Positions 1 to 12,985 of a stretch of DNA of 64,000 bases are shown here, piece by piece. The translations under genes were made by a program, and so were the position numbers. Source of the DNA: Anniella stebbinsi (lineage: Eukaryota; Chordata; Lepidosauria; Squamata; Anniellidae); the NCBI GenBank assembly GCA_029215795.1, contig JARDYH010000005.1:38632001-38696000 (forward strand), in the 5' to 3' direction. Position 1 is the first letter of the stretch. The number at the start of each line of letters is the position of its first letter. The notes under the pieces were generated by a model. The model saw only the letters and a program-made list of their open reading frames with translations. It ran no database searches and was not told the origin of the DNA.

Positions 1-334
1 CCATTAAAAAACAAACAAACAGGGGAAACCCTCACCCACACCATCTTTAAAGAAAAGCCCATCCTCACCCAAGAGTACTTTGATTTTGCTACTCCCTCCT
101 TCCCTCTGACTAATTTCCCCTAATTTGCAGGGGGATGAACTCACAGAAGTGGCAGAGTATTTGGCCCAGCCTGAGTGTTAACCATTGTCTGATTGGAAGG
201 ATCAAGAGAATGCAAAATGGACCAATGGTCAGCTATTCGCCACTTCTTCTGTGAAAGACCATCATGCATATTCTTGCTTGATAGTGGAAACATGTTTTAG
301 TACCAAAAACCATAGCAAATGCCACTCCAGATAA
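1..334. other. non-coding, nothing recognised
   Basis: No open frame of note and no repeat that I recognise. Confidence 0.5.
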
Positions 335-431
335 ATTTAGACAGAAAGAAGTCCTATAATTCCTAGTATTTCCCAGACAGCCATGCTGGCTGGGGAATAC
401 TGTGAATTATAGGACTTCTTTCTGTCTAAAT
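335..431. repeat. perfect hairpin, MITE-like
   Basis: Two 28-base arms (335-362 and 404-431) are exact reverse complements around a 41-base loop. This is the form of a small non-autonomous inverted-repeat element. I see no clear target-site duplication and cannot name a family. Confidence 0.75.
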
Positions 432-1254
432 AGGCATAGGACTGCACCCTCGGTGGCTGACTAACCTTTGGGGATTACATATGAGGCGATGAGGCTATTG
501 CAATGAAGTTGGGAGGCCAAGGGACTGATGGGTAACAGGGACAAAGGATTATGTCTCTGGGTTCAGAACATTATGAAGGTAAGATGGCAATGGTTGTGTC
601 TATTACATTTTTCAGTGATATATAGAAATTATTTGACTGCCAAAATATATATTCTGAAGTCAGCTTTATCGTTATTTCAATTTATGAGTCGCCCTACAGC
701 CAAAGTTCTACAGCCGAAGTATTTATTTATTGACTACTTCTGGCAGATGTACATGTTATTGCAAAAATTCACATCACTGCTAATGTCCTTCCACCCAGTA
801 TGTGTGTTAGTGTTTCTATAATATCAGAACAGAAGACCATTCCATCTTATGTCTTATTTTTACCACAGAGTTGGCTGTCTCAGTTTAATGTGGCGTATCT
901 CTGAAACTCCACTAATTAGTGCTAGCTAGTATGTTGTTGCTAAGCAAGTTAGTCAATATTAATTAATGATCTAGCCCCCTTATCAAACACCTATACAGTC
1001 CTGGGAGGTGCAGATGCTGAGATAGAAGAATCCAGATAGGAGCCATTTGTAAACCGGCAGCAGCGGCTGCATAACAACTAAATATGTAAGCAGAACTGCT
1101 TCTGCTCCAGCTGCAACCTGTTTAATTTGCTTCTCTGAGAGAGGCAGGTGTGTGAAATGTCAGTGCAGAGGATGGTTGTTCACAGGAAAGCATCTTCATT
1201 CATACCTGAAGGTGGAAATAGGAAAATAAAGGGAGGGTGCTGTTGCAGTCATGT
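432..1254. other. non-coding, nothing recognised
   Basis: AT-rich sequence with a short open frame (528-821) that resembles no protein family. There is no splice-site context or recognisable repeat. Confidence 0.5.
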
Positions 1255-1358
1255 CATGTTTATGGGTTTCCCGTAGGAAGCTGGGTGGCCACTGCATGAA
1301 CAGAACGCTGGACTAGATGAACCTTGGTCTGATCCAGCATGGCTCTTCTTATGTTCCA
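1255..1358 (+). mobile_element. CR1-like LINE fragment (3' end)
   Basis: Contains the sentence 'gtttcccgtaggaagc...ggccactg...gaacagaa...gactagatga' and 'tctgatccagcatggctctt'. The same text recurs at 55860-55950, and in reverse complement at 63400-63510, where it adjoins a CR1-like reverse-transcriptase C-terminal frame. A dispersed 3' fragment is the simplest reading. Confidence 0.6.
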
Positions 1359-1749
1359 AGGTTACAGCTAACAAGAAACCCACCAAATTGTGAATTGCAA
1401 ACCAAATTCAAAATGCTGATTTCAGATCATGGTTTGGAGGCAATTCCCGGTTAGCGGTAACCATAATTCTCAAGCCGGCTTAAACAAAACCTCGGCATCT
1501 ACACCTGTTTATATGGAGAGCTCTATCCACATGATTAACGCGGCTGAACATGTGGGGGCTTTGAACAGTCTGAGACATTCAAAAACTTATCAGGTGTTCC
1601 TTGTCACAAAGACAGATGTACCAAGGAACAGATGTGTATTTTGCAAAGCACTTGTGGACCAAATTACACATTATATGCAGATCCATGTAACTGTAGCTAA
1701 CCAGTCAGTTTTCCCCTCTCCCTGCACCACCATGAAAAGCCACTTTAGG
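1359..1749. other. non-coding stretch
   Basis: Holds most of a 124-codon open frame (1429-1803) with no recognisable domain. It runs into the neighbouring inverted-repeat element and is probably chance. Confidence 0.45.
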
Positions 1750-2147
1750 GCTTTTCTACAAAAGGCTTTTAACTTGCCACTTTACCAAGGCTTCTGCTTC
1801 TAGATTCTTTGTGGGATTAAGATCGGATCCTTTACAACTGTGTTTTCCCCAGGATTTTTCTTTCTTTCTCTATCTTCTTTTATATTCCATTGCACAACCA
1901 TTAGATGGTGCTCTGGTTTAGCCAATTGTGCAAATACACCAGAATTTCATGCTGCCATTTACGGAAATACCAGACTTCCCTCATTAGGAAAAAAAACACT
2001 ATAATGGCTGCAAAGAATGGGAGAGGCCCTGGATGATGATGATGACAACGACGACGACGACGACGACGACGACGTCATAGAAAGCACCCACAAACTACCA
2101 TGAGCGAAGAATCACAAGTGCACAATAAATGCCTTGTGTAGAAAGGT
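1750..2147. mobile_element. TIR element, copy 1 of 3
   Basis: Starts with 'gcttttctaca' followed by 'aggcttttaa' and ends with 'gccttgtgtagaaagg', so the ends are inverted repeats. The interior shares ordered blocks with copies at 45371-45710 and 52917-53270: 'gagatc'-like text, 'tggtgctctg', and 'aaccatgag.aagaatca'. It has no coding capacity, so it is a MITE-like non-autonomous DNA transposon. This copy contains a (GAC)n run at about 2048-2074. Confidence 0.65.
2048..2074. repeat. (GAC)n microsatellite
   Basis: About nine perfect GAC/ACG units inside the TIR element, directly following a short GAT run. Confidence 0.9.
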
Positions 2148-3048
2148 TTTAGGAAGAAGAAACAGAGCGGAGGAGTGTACGGGAATGCACTTAACCCTTT
2201 CTCTGGCCAATGCTCTTCCATACCATAGGCAATTGGGTAAATGCACATTTGAATCCTTCTGCGAAGAAAAGGCTGCTTGGGAGAACAATTTGGAATGAGG
2301 AAATGGTGGGGTGGGCAGGGGAAGGTTAAGCATTTTCTACCATTGTTCCTCTGCTGTCAATTGCAGCCTCCCTGATGTGGCTTTTCCAGCAAACAAGAGA
2401 GAAAGAAAAAGGAACATTTACACATATTTTTGTGTAGCATGTAGCTTGTCCCCCTGTTCATGCAGATTGATTAAGTGAAACAAGCATGGCTAACAAAGAT
2501 GTCCTGTATACATTAAAAATACTTTTAGAAGCCATGCATGTTGCAAAGAATTCTGGGGCATGTTTGAAGACTCTCAGTTCATATGGGTTATCTAGCCAAA
2601 AGAGGTGACTCAGGAAAAAGAAATACCAACTGGGGGGGGGGGGAGTAAAGGTGTAGCAAAGACAGCTATTTGGGGAGCAAAGATTTTGCTATTGACATTA
2701 CTTCCAATCATATTGTGATGGAAAGTTGTATGTGGGAAATATTTTCACAAGAGTACTTTACTACCCCATGGAGTCATCCCTGCTAGCCAGACTTAATGAG
2801 CTTTATTATGTTATTGTTAGGGGGATTATACCTTGCATTTCCACTTACAGAATAGTGCTCAAGGAAGCAATAACAACAACAACAACAACAACAACAATAA
2901 TAATATCACCAACAATTAGACAATTAAAAACCAACAACCACAACCCAAAACCAAATAGATACAGCTTGGCATATAATTAAAACACCTGAGTCCACTTAAG
3001 ATTCCAAGGTTAACTGGAATTAACTTTGCCTCAACACAGGAGGCAGGT
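2148..3048. other. non-coding with simple repeats
   Basis: Contains a G run near 2632-2643 and an (AAC)n tract at about 2870-2897. No gene is recognised. Confidence 0.5.
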
Positions 3049-3215
3049 AGGGTGACAATATGAAATGGAGGACAGGGCTTATGTATCTTTAACAGTTGCA
3101 TTGAAAAGGGAATTTCAGCAAGTGTCATTTGTATGCATACAGCACCTGGTGAAATCCCCTTTTATCACAACAGTTAAAGCTACAGGAGCCCTGCTTTCTT
3201 TTGTATCTTGTCATG
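3049..3215. mobile_element. palindromic MITE-like repeat, degraded copy
   Basis: Starts 'agggtgacaatatgaa.tggaggacaggg' and carries the inner text 'tttaacagttg...aatttcagca..tgtcatttgtatgca', followed by the inverted half. It belongs to the same family as 3295-3504 and 44097-44416. Confidence 0.65.
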
Positions 3216-3294
3216 CTAGGCAGGCACTATACAAGAGGCATACAAAACAAAATAGGTCACAATACAATGCAGTAACTTCTTAAAGTGTCACAAT

Positions 3295-3504
3295 TAGGGT
3301 GACCATATGGAAAGGAGGACAGGGCTCCTGTATTTTTAACAGTTGTGTAGGAAGGGGAATTTCAGCAGGTGTCACTTGTATGCATGCAGCATCTGGTGAA
3401 ATCCCCTCTTCATCACAACAGTTAAAGCTGTAGGAGCCCTGCCTAGAGTGACCACATACAAAAGAGGGCAGGAGCCCTGTCCTTCTTTTCATGTGGTCAC
3501 CCTA
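3295..3504. mobile_element. palindromic MITE-like repeat (TAGGGTGACCA family)
   Basis: Begins 'tagggtgaccatatgg' and ends 'catgtggtcaccctac'. The two halves are inverted copies: 'aaaggaggacagggctcctg' against 'ccctgtccttcttttc'. Length is about 210 bp with no coding capacity. Related copies lie at 3049, 44097 and 24417, with end fragments near 12940-12985 and 18719. Confidence 0.75.
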
Positions 3505-4168
3505 CGTGCAGCAGGAGAGAGTTTCATAAAGGTTTAGCCACAGAAAAGGCCTTTGCACACATCCAGATTAACCTAAAAACCACCCCTGTCAGGGCTCAGT
3601 GAAGGGCCTCCCCTTCAGGGTGTCAGTAGGATGATATGAAAGGAAGCAGTCCTTTAGCAACTAAACCCTGAACCTAAACCGTTTCTCCTGGTGATCTGAA
3701 AAACACCACAAGCCATGTCTTGGAATAGTCTACAGTGTGCAGGAATAACCCCGTAGACTTGCAGATGATCCCATTTATACAGGTTCCCTGAAGATTAGAC
3801 GTTTGAAGACCATTGATCTAATCTACCTAACATCTTCTGACTAAGAAGGACATCCTGCTCTTAAAATTCCCCTAACAGTTCCTTGTTCAGTCTTTGCTTG
3901 AAAAATTCCAAAGAGGTTTCCCCACAACCACAGTAAGCAGCTTTACTAGTGCTGACGTGCTTTTACAGTTAGGAGGTTCTTTCTATTGTATTTTCTAAAA
4001 CTCTCCCAGGATGAGAAAGATTGGCCTGGTCCTTTGCCCTTATGCATGGTCCCTAATGTTTGTCACTTACAAGCAGTGATCAAGTCTATGTGGGGCCACA
4101 GAAGCATGAGCAAAACTGTGCATATTGTGTTCAGATAATATTTTACCAGACAGTTAAGCTTAAGTAAC
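3505..4168. other. non-coding, nothing recognised
   Basis: No gene or clear repeat. The text at 3780-4060 has the style of an old LINE 3' region, but I cannot place it. Confidence 0.4.
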
Positions 4169-4320
4169 CAGTGGAGGCTGGTGGCTCTGATGTCAGTGGG
4201 GCAGAGAATCCACTCTGGGTTTCAGTCAGAAACCTTGGATAACTCCTTCTGACTAGTTCTGACTGAAACCCAGAGCAGAACCACTGCCCCACTGACGTGG
4301 GAGCCACCAGCCTCCACTGG
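4169..4320. mobile_element. hAT-like foldback element
   Basis: A 152-bp near-palindrome. It opens 'cagtggaggctggtggctc' and closes 'gagccaccagcctccactgg', and the interior also pairs ('ctgggtttcagtcagaa' with 'ttctgactgaaacccag'). CAGTGG ends are typical of hAT non-autonomous elements. The flanks aagtaac and aaataac match at 6 of 7 bases, an imperfect target duplication. Confidence 0.75.
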
Positions 4321-7300
4321 AAATAACAAATAGACCTCCATCACACCTAATCCCCCCCCCCCCGCGTTTGTCTCTCCATTTTATTACCTCTGAGGCAGAA
4401 GTGCATCAAGCTTATGATCCCTTTCATAAACTGCTCCTTTGCTCTTCTACTCCACCCCTCCCCTTCTCTTTCTCCCTCTAGTCAGGTCCTGTCAGATGAG
4501 TACTTCAACCAGACCGCCTTTATACCAGGCAAAAATGGAAGGACCCTTTAGGCTGGCTTTTTGGGGGCATCGGAGTACAATCCTTTCTCTGCAGAGGTTC
4601 AGGCATTGTATGATTTTAAAAAAACACTTTCGAGCCTGGGATGCAAGGTTTGGGTTTTATATTGAGGCTTGGAGCCAGCTGCTGGGAGAGATTGCTTTTC
4701 CCTGCCAGAACCTGATGCAATCCATTTAAGCCCCCAGTTCCTTTAAAACTACACGGAGGCTTAGGGCGCATTATAAGCACATTATTAAACATGCTTAGAG
4801 AAAATAAACCAGACTTTTAGCATTCTAGGAAAGGCTGGGGAAGAGGCGGGGTGTCAGCACAACAGGCACGGCATCATGTGAGTACCATGCTACAAATCTG
4901 CACACCAGGCATGGCAAGAGTGCACTAAATTGCTGGTGTGATGGAGCTTATAATGGTTGCTAAATACAAATACTGGTGCTGGAAATTGGCCAAAATCTTG
5001 ATTGTCAGGGGCCTCAGCCAAAAACAGAGCTGAACCATCAATAGCCAATACCAGAGTTTATGGCAGTGTTTGGACTAACAAAGCAGCAAAAAAACAACAA
5101 AAGGTGGCTGGCCTTGGATGCTGGGGATTGGTATAGGACAATGGATTGAATAAATGCTGAGTTTAAAAATTATTCTGTGGCACTCTACTGAATACAGCTT
5201 CCCATCTCCCGAAATGTCATTTCTATTCTTGGAAACTGCCACAGTGATTAATGAACCAAATGACAAATAGTTTATTGTTTTAAATTCACATTTGTAGCAT
5301 GGTGCATTAGCCTCCATCATAGCAGATCAGTTGATCTAATACAATGTGGCAGAATATACCCCAATCCAAAAATGAATCCAGCACTGATGGAGAGTGTTGG
5401 TAGTAGAGCTGGAAGTTAGCTGCTCCCTCTTTGTGTTCAATAGCTGCTCTATGGCAATGAGGAACGTTGTGAAATTAATATCAAGGCATGCTGTGCTTCT
5501 GTTGTATTGCTTCTCTTCATCTTTCTGGTCTTTCTAGTACAACATACACCCTAACATAGTCTGGTATAGATGACATCTTCAAATGATTCTAATGAGCAGT
5601 TGTGTGAGTGTTTGTTTTTATAATCTCAACTCAGAAAGTGCAGGAATGATATCCTCACATTTTTAACTAAAAGATCTCTGGTGGTTGTAGGCATGCGCAA
5701 CACATTTCATTAGGGTATGCACCCAGGGAATTTTTTTAAAGGCAAACATTTATTGAATACGCAGTCATAAGGGACATCATTTTTATTCCTTTATTTATTA
5801 AGCACTGTAGACACTGATGCCTTACTCCACGTTCGGCCTACAACAAATTCCGCTTGCCTGACCAGGGAGGATCGTTGCAGGCAGGGCATTGGTTGAGCTT
5901 TGTGGTGATTCTAGCCAGAGGAGGGGCTTATGAGGCCCCTTCTCCTGGCCTCTTTGAAGTGTGGCTCCCGGCAGAGACGCTCCTGGCAGAGCAATTCACT
6001 CCCGCTGCTGGGAGCAATGGCATGCTGTTGGGGGTGGTGACAATGAAGCAGCCAGAGGGCAGCTGGAGGACTGTTCTTGCTGCATCTGGATCCCCCTCTG
6101 GATCCCCACTCAATGCCCCCCTCAATTTGGCATTTATTGCTTCAGACATTAGGGTGTGCCTGGGCACACCCAGCACACCCCTTGTGCACCCCTATGGTGG
6201 AGGTCATTGGAAAAAGTACAGAATTCTGAATATTGATGTTGATAGCTCATTCAGTTTTGGGCTAGATTGGTGGTGGTGGTGGGGAGTCTACACCAGCCAT
6301 TCATTGCAGGATTGTATCGCAGTCATTACTAATGTGGCACATGACATTCACCTACTCCCACAATGATCTCGGCTTCACCTCTCAGTTTTCCCGGAATATC
6401 CCTGACTGCTTTTGGCGCGGTTTTTCCAGCTCTTATGCTTCCATTCTGAAGAACGTGTGTGGTGTTCCCCCCACTTTGCAAGGTCGTTGCTATTCCCCGT
6501 GAGTTCTGAGCTCAGCAAACAGCCAATCAGCTGTGAGGGGCATGTACATGGGTATTGGAGGTGTGTGGGAGTGGACCTGTCCGCCATTTTCACCATGTGT
6601 TTTGGATGGGTATTGGCATGGTTTACTGTCAAGTGTTCTTTTTTTAAATACAAACATATCTCTGCGCAGGAGCACATATTCGACAGAATTCCTATCCCCC
6701 CCATACATGGCTGCGCTCGTGTGCATTCCTCAGGAGTCAATAAAAAAACCCTCTGCCCTGTAGCGATCTGCCTAACCCCACCCACTTCTACCGATACACA
6801 CATGCGGGAGTGCCTTAATGAGGCGCACGTGCTCCCGCAATGGCACTCCTGCCATTGCGGTACAGATTAATTGTATGTGCCCTGTGAGTGCAGCCCTCTT
6901 CCATAGCAAAAGGGCTACAGGTGTAGTTTAGCCCTTACACTACTGCTTTATAGTGATATTGAAGTTCACTGATAACTGTTGGAGCACATTACACATTCCA
7001 TATGCTGCTTTCATAGTGTCATTTCCTGGTTTTTATTCCACATTACCCAAAATACTGCAATAAATGTCATTGTGTGTCCTATGAGATATAAATGCACAAG
7101 AGGGATATAGCATACTATGGTGGGATTGTAATGATTTGACACAAGGTGTAGATCTAGCTCTAGTCACAGAGATATCTAGGTACAAGTAATGTGTACTAGC
7201 CCAGGTTAGGCATGCAGTTCCTCAGGCACATCAAAAGGCACATCCAGTCTGTCTAGTGGAACTCATGTGCATATTGCAGTCCAGACAGGGATGTACAACT

Positions 7301-7585
7301 AAATGCCTGCCTGCACCTACATCACTTAGACATTCAAAAGCTCATCTCCCGGTGTGGATCTTCCTTAGTAGGTCAGAACAGACAATCCTTGGCCAATGGC
7401 AGCTCTGAGTTGAGTTTTCCCTTCTCAATTGGTGCCATCTCAGTTGCAGACACTCTTGAATGAAACTGATTATCTGGATCCATTTCAGTCTGGATTCAGG
7501 CTTAGTTTGAGGATGGAATCGACCTTGAGCCATTTCTATACCAGGCATTGCCTGGGATGGCCCTAGCTGGTCTCTGTGCATCCAA
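4321..7585. other. non-coding, no gene recognised
   Basis: Contains a C run near 4352-4364. Several open frames lie on both strands (170 codons at 5854-6366, and overlapping opposite frames at 6375-6870), none with a domain, repeated family signature or splice-site support. Confidence 0.45.
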
Positions 7586-8095
7586 ATGATGCACAGGGGC
7601 TCCCAGGGGCGGGGGGGGGGGGGGAAACAGCCATGGGATTTACCAGGGATAAGGGATCCCTGGAAAATCCTGAATCGTCCCACAGTCCCAAGAAGTTCTC
7701 GGGAATGCGGGAGATGTAGCCGCCCATCCCGGCTGCTGCCGCGCTTACTCGCAAGGAAGCGTGGCAGCAGAAATAGGCACGGAACCGCACTGCGCAGCTC
7801 TGTGCCCATCAGGAGTGGGAGGACAGCAATTTTGCCATCCCCAGGATGGCGGGGGTGGGGGAGGGCCTCCCGATTTCGCGCACAGTTTTAAAAATATATA
7901 TACTTACCTTTCATTGGAGCACAAGAGCGCTCTTCTCAGATAAAAAAAATGGCGCCCATGACTGCTGCGATAACCCAGGAGGAAGCCAGGACATCGTGCC
8001 CATGATGTGGACTCCAGCGACGATCCCAGAAGCAAGTACTTCCGGGATCACCGCCCCTCCCTCCCTCTACACCCATGTGGTGTAGAAAGGGCCTT
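7586..8095. repeat. GC-rich interspersed repeat
   Basis: GC-rich relative to its surroundings. Its right part ('cttccgggatcaccgcccctccctccctctacacc...tgtagaaagggccttggt') recurs in related, partly inverted form at 15775-15910 and weakly at 14290-14345. It looks like a dispersed non-coding element that starts near a G run at 7611-7624. Confidence 0.5.
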
Positions 8096-9262
8096 GGTCA
8101 CCCTGATGGATGACCTTCTTTGAGAGAGGGATACAGGGAGTATGGCCCTGTTAATTCTTCTTGATCTCTCAGCAGCTTTTGATACTGTTGACCATGGTAT
8201 CCCCCTGGACCGCCTCCATGAGTTGGACGTTTGAGGCATTGTTCTACAGTGGTCTGACAGTTACAGAGAACAGCATTGGGTGACTGCACCTCAGTTCCAT
8301 GGCAGCTGAACTGTGGAGTATCATAGGGCACAATCCTAGCCCCAATGTTTTTACATCTTGATGAAGCTATTAGGAATGGGCATCAGGAAATTCGGGGCAA
8401 GATGTCATCACTATACTGATAACACCCAGCTCTATCTCTCTGTGACATTCTGAACTGGTGCCTGGATGCAGTTATGGTTTGGATGAGGGCCAATAAACTT
8501 TAGCTGAATCCCACTAAGACAGATACCTATGGGTTGGTAATTCCCTAGCCCAGGAATTGGGATGTTTGCCTATTCTGGATGGGGCTGCACTTTCTCTGAA
8601 GGAGCAAGTCCATAGTTAGGGAGTGCTTCTGGAGCCATCTTCGTCACTGGAGACCCAGGTAGCCTCAGTGGCCAAGAGTGCCCACTACCAACTTCAGTTA
8701 GTACTCGAACTATGCACATTCCTGGATAGGGTTAGACTAGCCATGGTGATCCATGCACTGGTAACCTCACAAATAAAATACTGTAATGTGCTCTATGTGG
8801 GGCTACCTTTGTGGGTGGTTCAAAAGCTGTAGAATGCAGCAGCTAGGGTGCTGACTGGGACACTTACTGTAGCTATGCTCACAAAGTACCTGCATTAAAA
8901 GAACTGCACTGGCTGCCTATTAGCTATCGAGCTACATACAAGGCTATGTTACTATCATATAAAGCCCTAAACAACCTGGGACCAGGATACCTAGCAGATC
9001 ACTTTCCCAGATGACATTTAAGATCATCAAAGGAGGCCTTTCTGGTCATCCCAAAGCAAACAGAATGTCACCATGAAGAACCCTGGCAGAGGGCCCTCTC
9101 TGTAGTGGCACCCACCCTCTGGAAAACCCTTCCCAGTGCAGAAAATGTGGCATCTTTCAAACACCTCCCAAAAATGTATCTTTTCACCCATGGTAGCTTG
9201 TTTTGGTAATGTGAACCAGGTCAATTTGATGTTCTGAGGAGGAGAATAGACAATAGACAATA
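8096..9262 (+). mobile_element. L2/CR1-clade LINE fragment (reverse transcriptase)
   Basis: Conceptual translation across several frames gives reverse-transcriptase landmarks. About 8145-8215 reads LLILLDLSAAFDTVDH (motif A). About 8408-8440 holds a degraded FADDTQLY-type motif C. About 8740-8990 gives VIHALVTSQIKYCNVLY, then NAAARVLTGT-like, then LHWLPISYRATYKAM and ALNNLGPGYLADHF, the C-terminal signature of L2-like elements. Many frameshifts mark it as an old, dead copy. Confidence 0.85.
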
Positions 9263-10188
9263 AGGAGGTATGGGGGCAAACTCAATATGGGGCTGCCAAC
9301 TTAAGACCCTTTAATTGACCACAGATCCCTGTCTTTACTTTCAATTCATTTCTATATGTAAACAGAAAAGAGGAATGTTAAGGGGCAATTATCTCAGGGT
9401 AACTGATCACAAATGAAATAATGAAGTGAAGGGGCCATCAATGTTAATATCAATAACAACAAACACCTTTCAGACTAAAATTTATTGTAGCCTATGGGTT
9501 TGACTAGAGTCTATTATCAGAAGCATGAGATGTTACCTTCAGTTGGTGTGTTTATGTACGTACACACACACACACACACACACACACTCAGGAAACAAAT
9601 TAACATGCGGCCAAATGCCAACTATGTACATAAAGCTTAAGATAAGCAAAGTTACCATTCATAACCACAGTAATTGGTGGTAAGCAAAGTCACTATTCAG
9701 TTGGCAGACTTCTCTGAATAATCAGTCTTACCCTGCATTCTTGGACCAATGCTTTTATGACTTAAGTTCCCATTCATATTAATAAGAAGTGTGTGTCCAA
9801 AGAACTCCAACCACTTACAGATCTGGTGATTCAACAACGCATCACTGGCAGATAATGTAACTGCAAAGCTGCTGTGAATGTGATGGTATGTGAGAAATTC
9901 TACTCAGTTACTTATTAATATTCAGAGGGATTTTATGCAAAGGCTGTTCATTTTTCACGTTCTGTGACTAGTTTTTAGAAAACAGAGTGTGCTACAGAAT
10001 TCCAGAAAATGTATATTGATATGGTAGCTCAGTGAGATGAGCTATGAGATGAACACTCATCCGGATTTATATTCTTTCATCTTTAAAAAGGGTTTATGAC
10101 TTATAAGCAGGGAACCCACATATTTTAGGCAATAAGTGTGGTCTTTTCCACGTCAAACTTCAAGCTTTAATGTAAGCTGTTCTGCATA

Positions 10189-10227
<39 letters not shown>

Positions 10228-12340
10228 AATTTATACATGTGGCTTTTCTGTTGGTCTAATCAGCTGTTTACGTAATGGGATGCAAGAGAAAATATATTGC
10301 TTTCTGCTGTATGTAATGTCTGTTTGAATTTAGTAACATAAGCTGATTGGGGTCCATTTTATTTTGAAACTGAGACATGTTAACGAGTTTGCATTTCTCT
10401 GCTGCACACATTATCTTGGCTGTAGATATATGGTACAAAAACTAAGAAGGAAGGATAGCTTATTGTATTAGCAATCAGCCATCATGTAATTCAAAACAAC
10501 AACAACAGCAACAACCACCAATGTGTTAAATTGCATTTGGCAAAATAAAATTAAAATAGCAATCAACGTAAGGATGTTACAGAAAGAACAATCTGATTAC
10601 ACCTAAACAGTAAAGTACATAGGGCATGATCCCCCACTTGTAAACTATATAGATAGTATAGATCTTTATCCAGTAACTTTTGGATGCACTTTCAAGGCAA
10701 GTATAATAAGCTTTGCAGTTCTGAATGTAGTATATCTGTCCTGGTCAGATCAGAAATATAACAGTTTTTGTGGCTGGTTTTCTTTGTTTTCCTTGCCAAG
10801 AGTGGCTAGAGATACAGATATACGCTCCAGTAAAAATGGACAAGGGGGCTGTATTCATAGCGCCACTTTGCTGCTCTTTCCTCTTGAAACCCTATGGTAT
10901 CGCTGCTGTGGGGTAGGGGTGGGAAATCCCCACAGCAGCAGGGAATGCAGGCTTTCCAATGGCTATCTGGATCACTGAGCCTGCCCCCTGCCCCTTGCCT
11001 GATCTTCCCATGCTTCTGGCAACCTATCAGCGGCCATCATCCACCTGGAATGCCTCCATCTTGATGCAAAAGCGAGGTCACATGGTGGAAGGAGTGTGGT
11101 GACCTTACTTCAAAGCAAAAAGTCAGGGTCCCCAACTTTTAAAATTCATAGCTTCGGGGGAAAGCCCCTGATGGTTGTGAGTTGGTGGCTGTGTCATATA
11201 ACTGATGCAGCTTCACTGCACAGCCACAGTGGGGCAAATTAAGGGAGGCACGGCAGTGCCTCCCTTGTTAAGGGCGGTCAGTAAAAAACACGTTCCACCA
11301 TGTTAAAGTGATAATTGGGGAGGGGTCATTCTAACAGCCATAAAATCGAAAATGTTTCACCAATCTCTCTGCAATTTACAGGTGCCAGAAAGAAATGTTT
11401 GTTTTACATTACCTGAAAATTTCAAGAAGATTGGTGAAAGACTGAGGGAAGGAGAGCAGTTTAAAGTAAAAAGATTAAAGAATCCCCTGAATCCGAAACT
11501 GAAAATTGAACTCAGGGGTTGCGACCATTTTTGCGCAGCTGTCCTTACCTTCAAGGAGCCTTATTCATTAATCCAATGGCAGGGTCTACTTCCTCCCGTT
11601 CTAGTGTAGGTGGAACTGCTTTTCTTTTTTTAAAATTCACTTAAGTGGATTTTATTAAATTTAAACTGTGCCTCTTTAAGAAATCTGGCAGCCATTTTGA
11701 TTATGGCGCACATTCAGTAGAGTCTCTACTCCCCTCCCTCCTGCGTCAGCTACAATGGCTGCTTCCTCTAGCAAAGACAGTGCTGTAGTCTCTTCTCAGA
11801 AGTAAGTTCCATTGACTGAATGCAATGTCTTACTCCCAGGTAAGTGTGTAGAAGATTGTAGCCTTTATTTTAAAAAACCTTGGAAGGCGGAGAGGGAGAG
11901 ATGTGAGTGAGAATTCCCTCTCCTTTACAGCACTATAACTCTACAATTAACAATTTGCTTGCATGCTTTGCATGTGTGTATGTTCATTTGATTATGGCTG
12001 CTGATCATTAATTTTCATATCAATTCAATCCAAGGCATGTCTACTCAGAAGTTAGTTCCACTGAGTGTAATGAGTGTCATTCCCATTGCACTAGCTTGAA
12101 GGGGTGTGTGGATTTGGCTGTACTTCTCTTTGAGAGCTCTGTGTATTTAGAGACCAAGGCTTTTTGTAAGAGAAGAGGTTAAGCTCCCCCCTCTTTTTCT
12201 TTCTTTTTTTTTAATTCCATGTATTTGATTTTTAAAGAATTTTTATTCCTTCATTGTTATTATAATTATTAATAATAATAATTAGTAGAAGTAGTAATAC
12301 GTTTATTAATGTTACATTTATATCCTGCCTTTTTTTCCTC
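9263..12340. other. non-coding with simple repeats and short repeat fragments
   Basis: Holds a (CA)n tract at 9561-9587 and a (CT)n tract at 10191-10225. At 11790-11860 and 12040-12100 lie two fragments of the dispersed 'tactcagaagtaagttcca...tgactga' family common in sauropsid genomes, also seen near 44035-44100. No gene is recognised. Confidence 0.5.
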
Positions 12341-12985
12341 TTGCAAGGAACCTAAGGTGGCTTACATAATCCTCCTCCATTTTATCAGCACAACAACCCT
12401 GCTCACTTCCACCCTCATTCTAATATTATGAGAAAGGGAGAAACTGCCTCCCTATCCACTTTCTTCACAACATGCATATAGGAGCGAACAGTGAGATGGC
12501 CAGATTTGCTGCTGACCTCAAAATATTTAGGTTTTTTTAAATGAAGTGAGATTACCAAGAGCTCCAAAAGAATCTCTCCATAGTGTGAAAATGGGCATCA
12601 AAATGGCAAGAACAGTTCTACGTAAGCATTTGTAAAGTGATGCACACTGGAGCAAAGCATCCCAACATCACATATACACTGATGGGATCTGAGCCTGCAG
12701 TGACTAAACAAGAAAAAAAAACTTGGGAATGTGGTTGACAGCTCAGTGAAAATGTCAACTCAGTGTGTGGCAGCTGTAAAGACAGCAAACTCCATGTTAG
12801 GCATTATAAGTAAAGTAATTGAGAATAAAACTGCCAGTCTCATACTGCCTTTATACAAATCTATGGTGTGACCACACTTAGAATACTGTGTACAGTTCTG
12901 GTTAACTATAAAATTTAGTATCACAAGATGTTGTGCTGGCCACCATTTTGGATGGCTTGTCCTCCTTTCCATGTGGTCACCCTAT
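12341..12985 (+). mobile_element. CR1/L3-like LINE fragment
   Basis: Interrupted translation reads like the reverse-transcriptase C-terminal region: a 'CKVMHTGAKHPNITYT'-like stretch near 12610-12680, then EKNLG(M/V)W near 12705-12735, then text equivalent to LYKSMV.PHLEYCVQFW near 12850-12905. It ends in a TAGGGTGACCA-family end fragment near 12940-12985. Confidence 0.65.

Noticed and set aside
5854..6870. Overlapping open frames of up to 170 codons on both strands
   Set aside because: No domain, low-complexity stretches and equally long frames on opposite strands suggest chance.
7342..7891. Open frames of 155 and 101 codons in GC-rich repeat
   Set aside because: GC-rich composition removes stops; the segment is partly a dispersed repeat.
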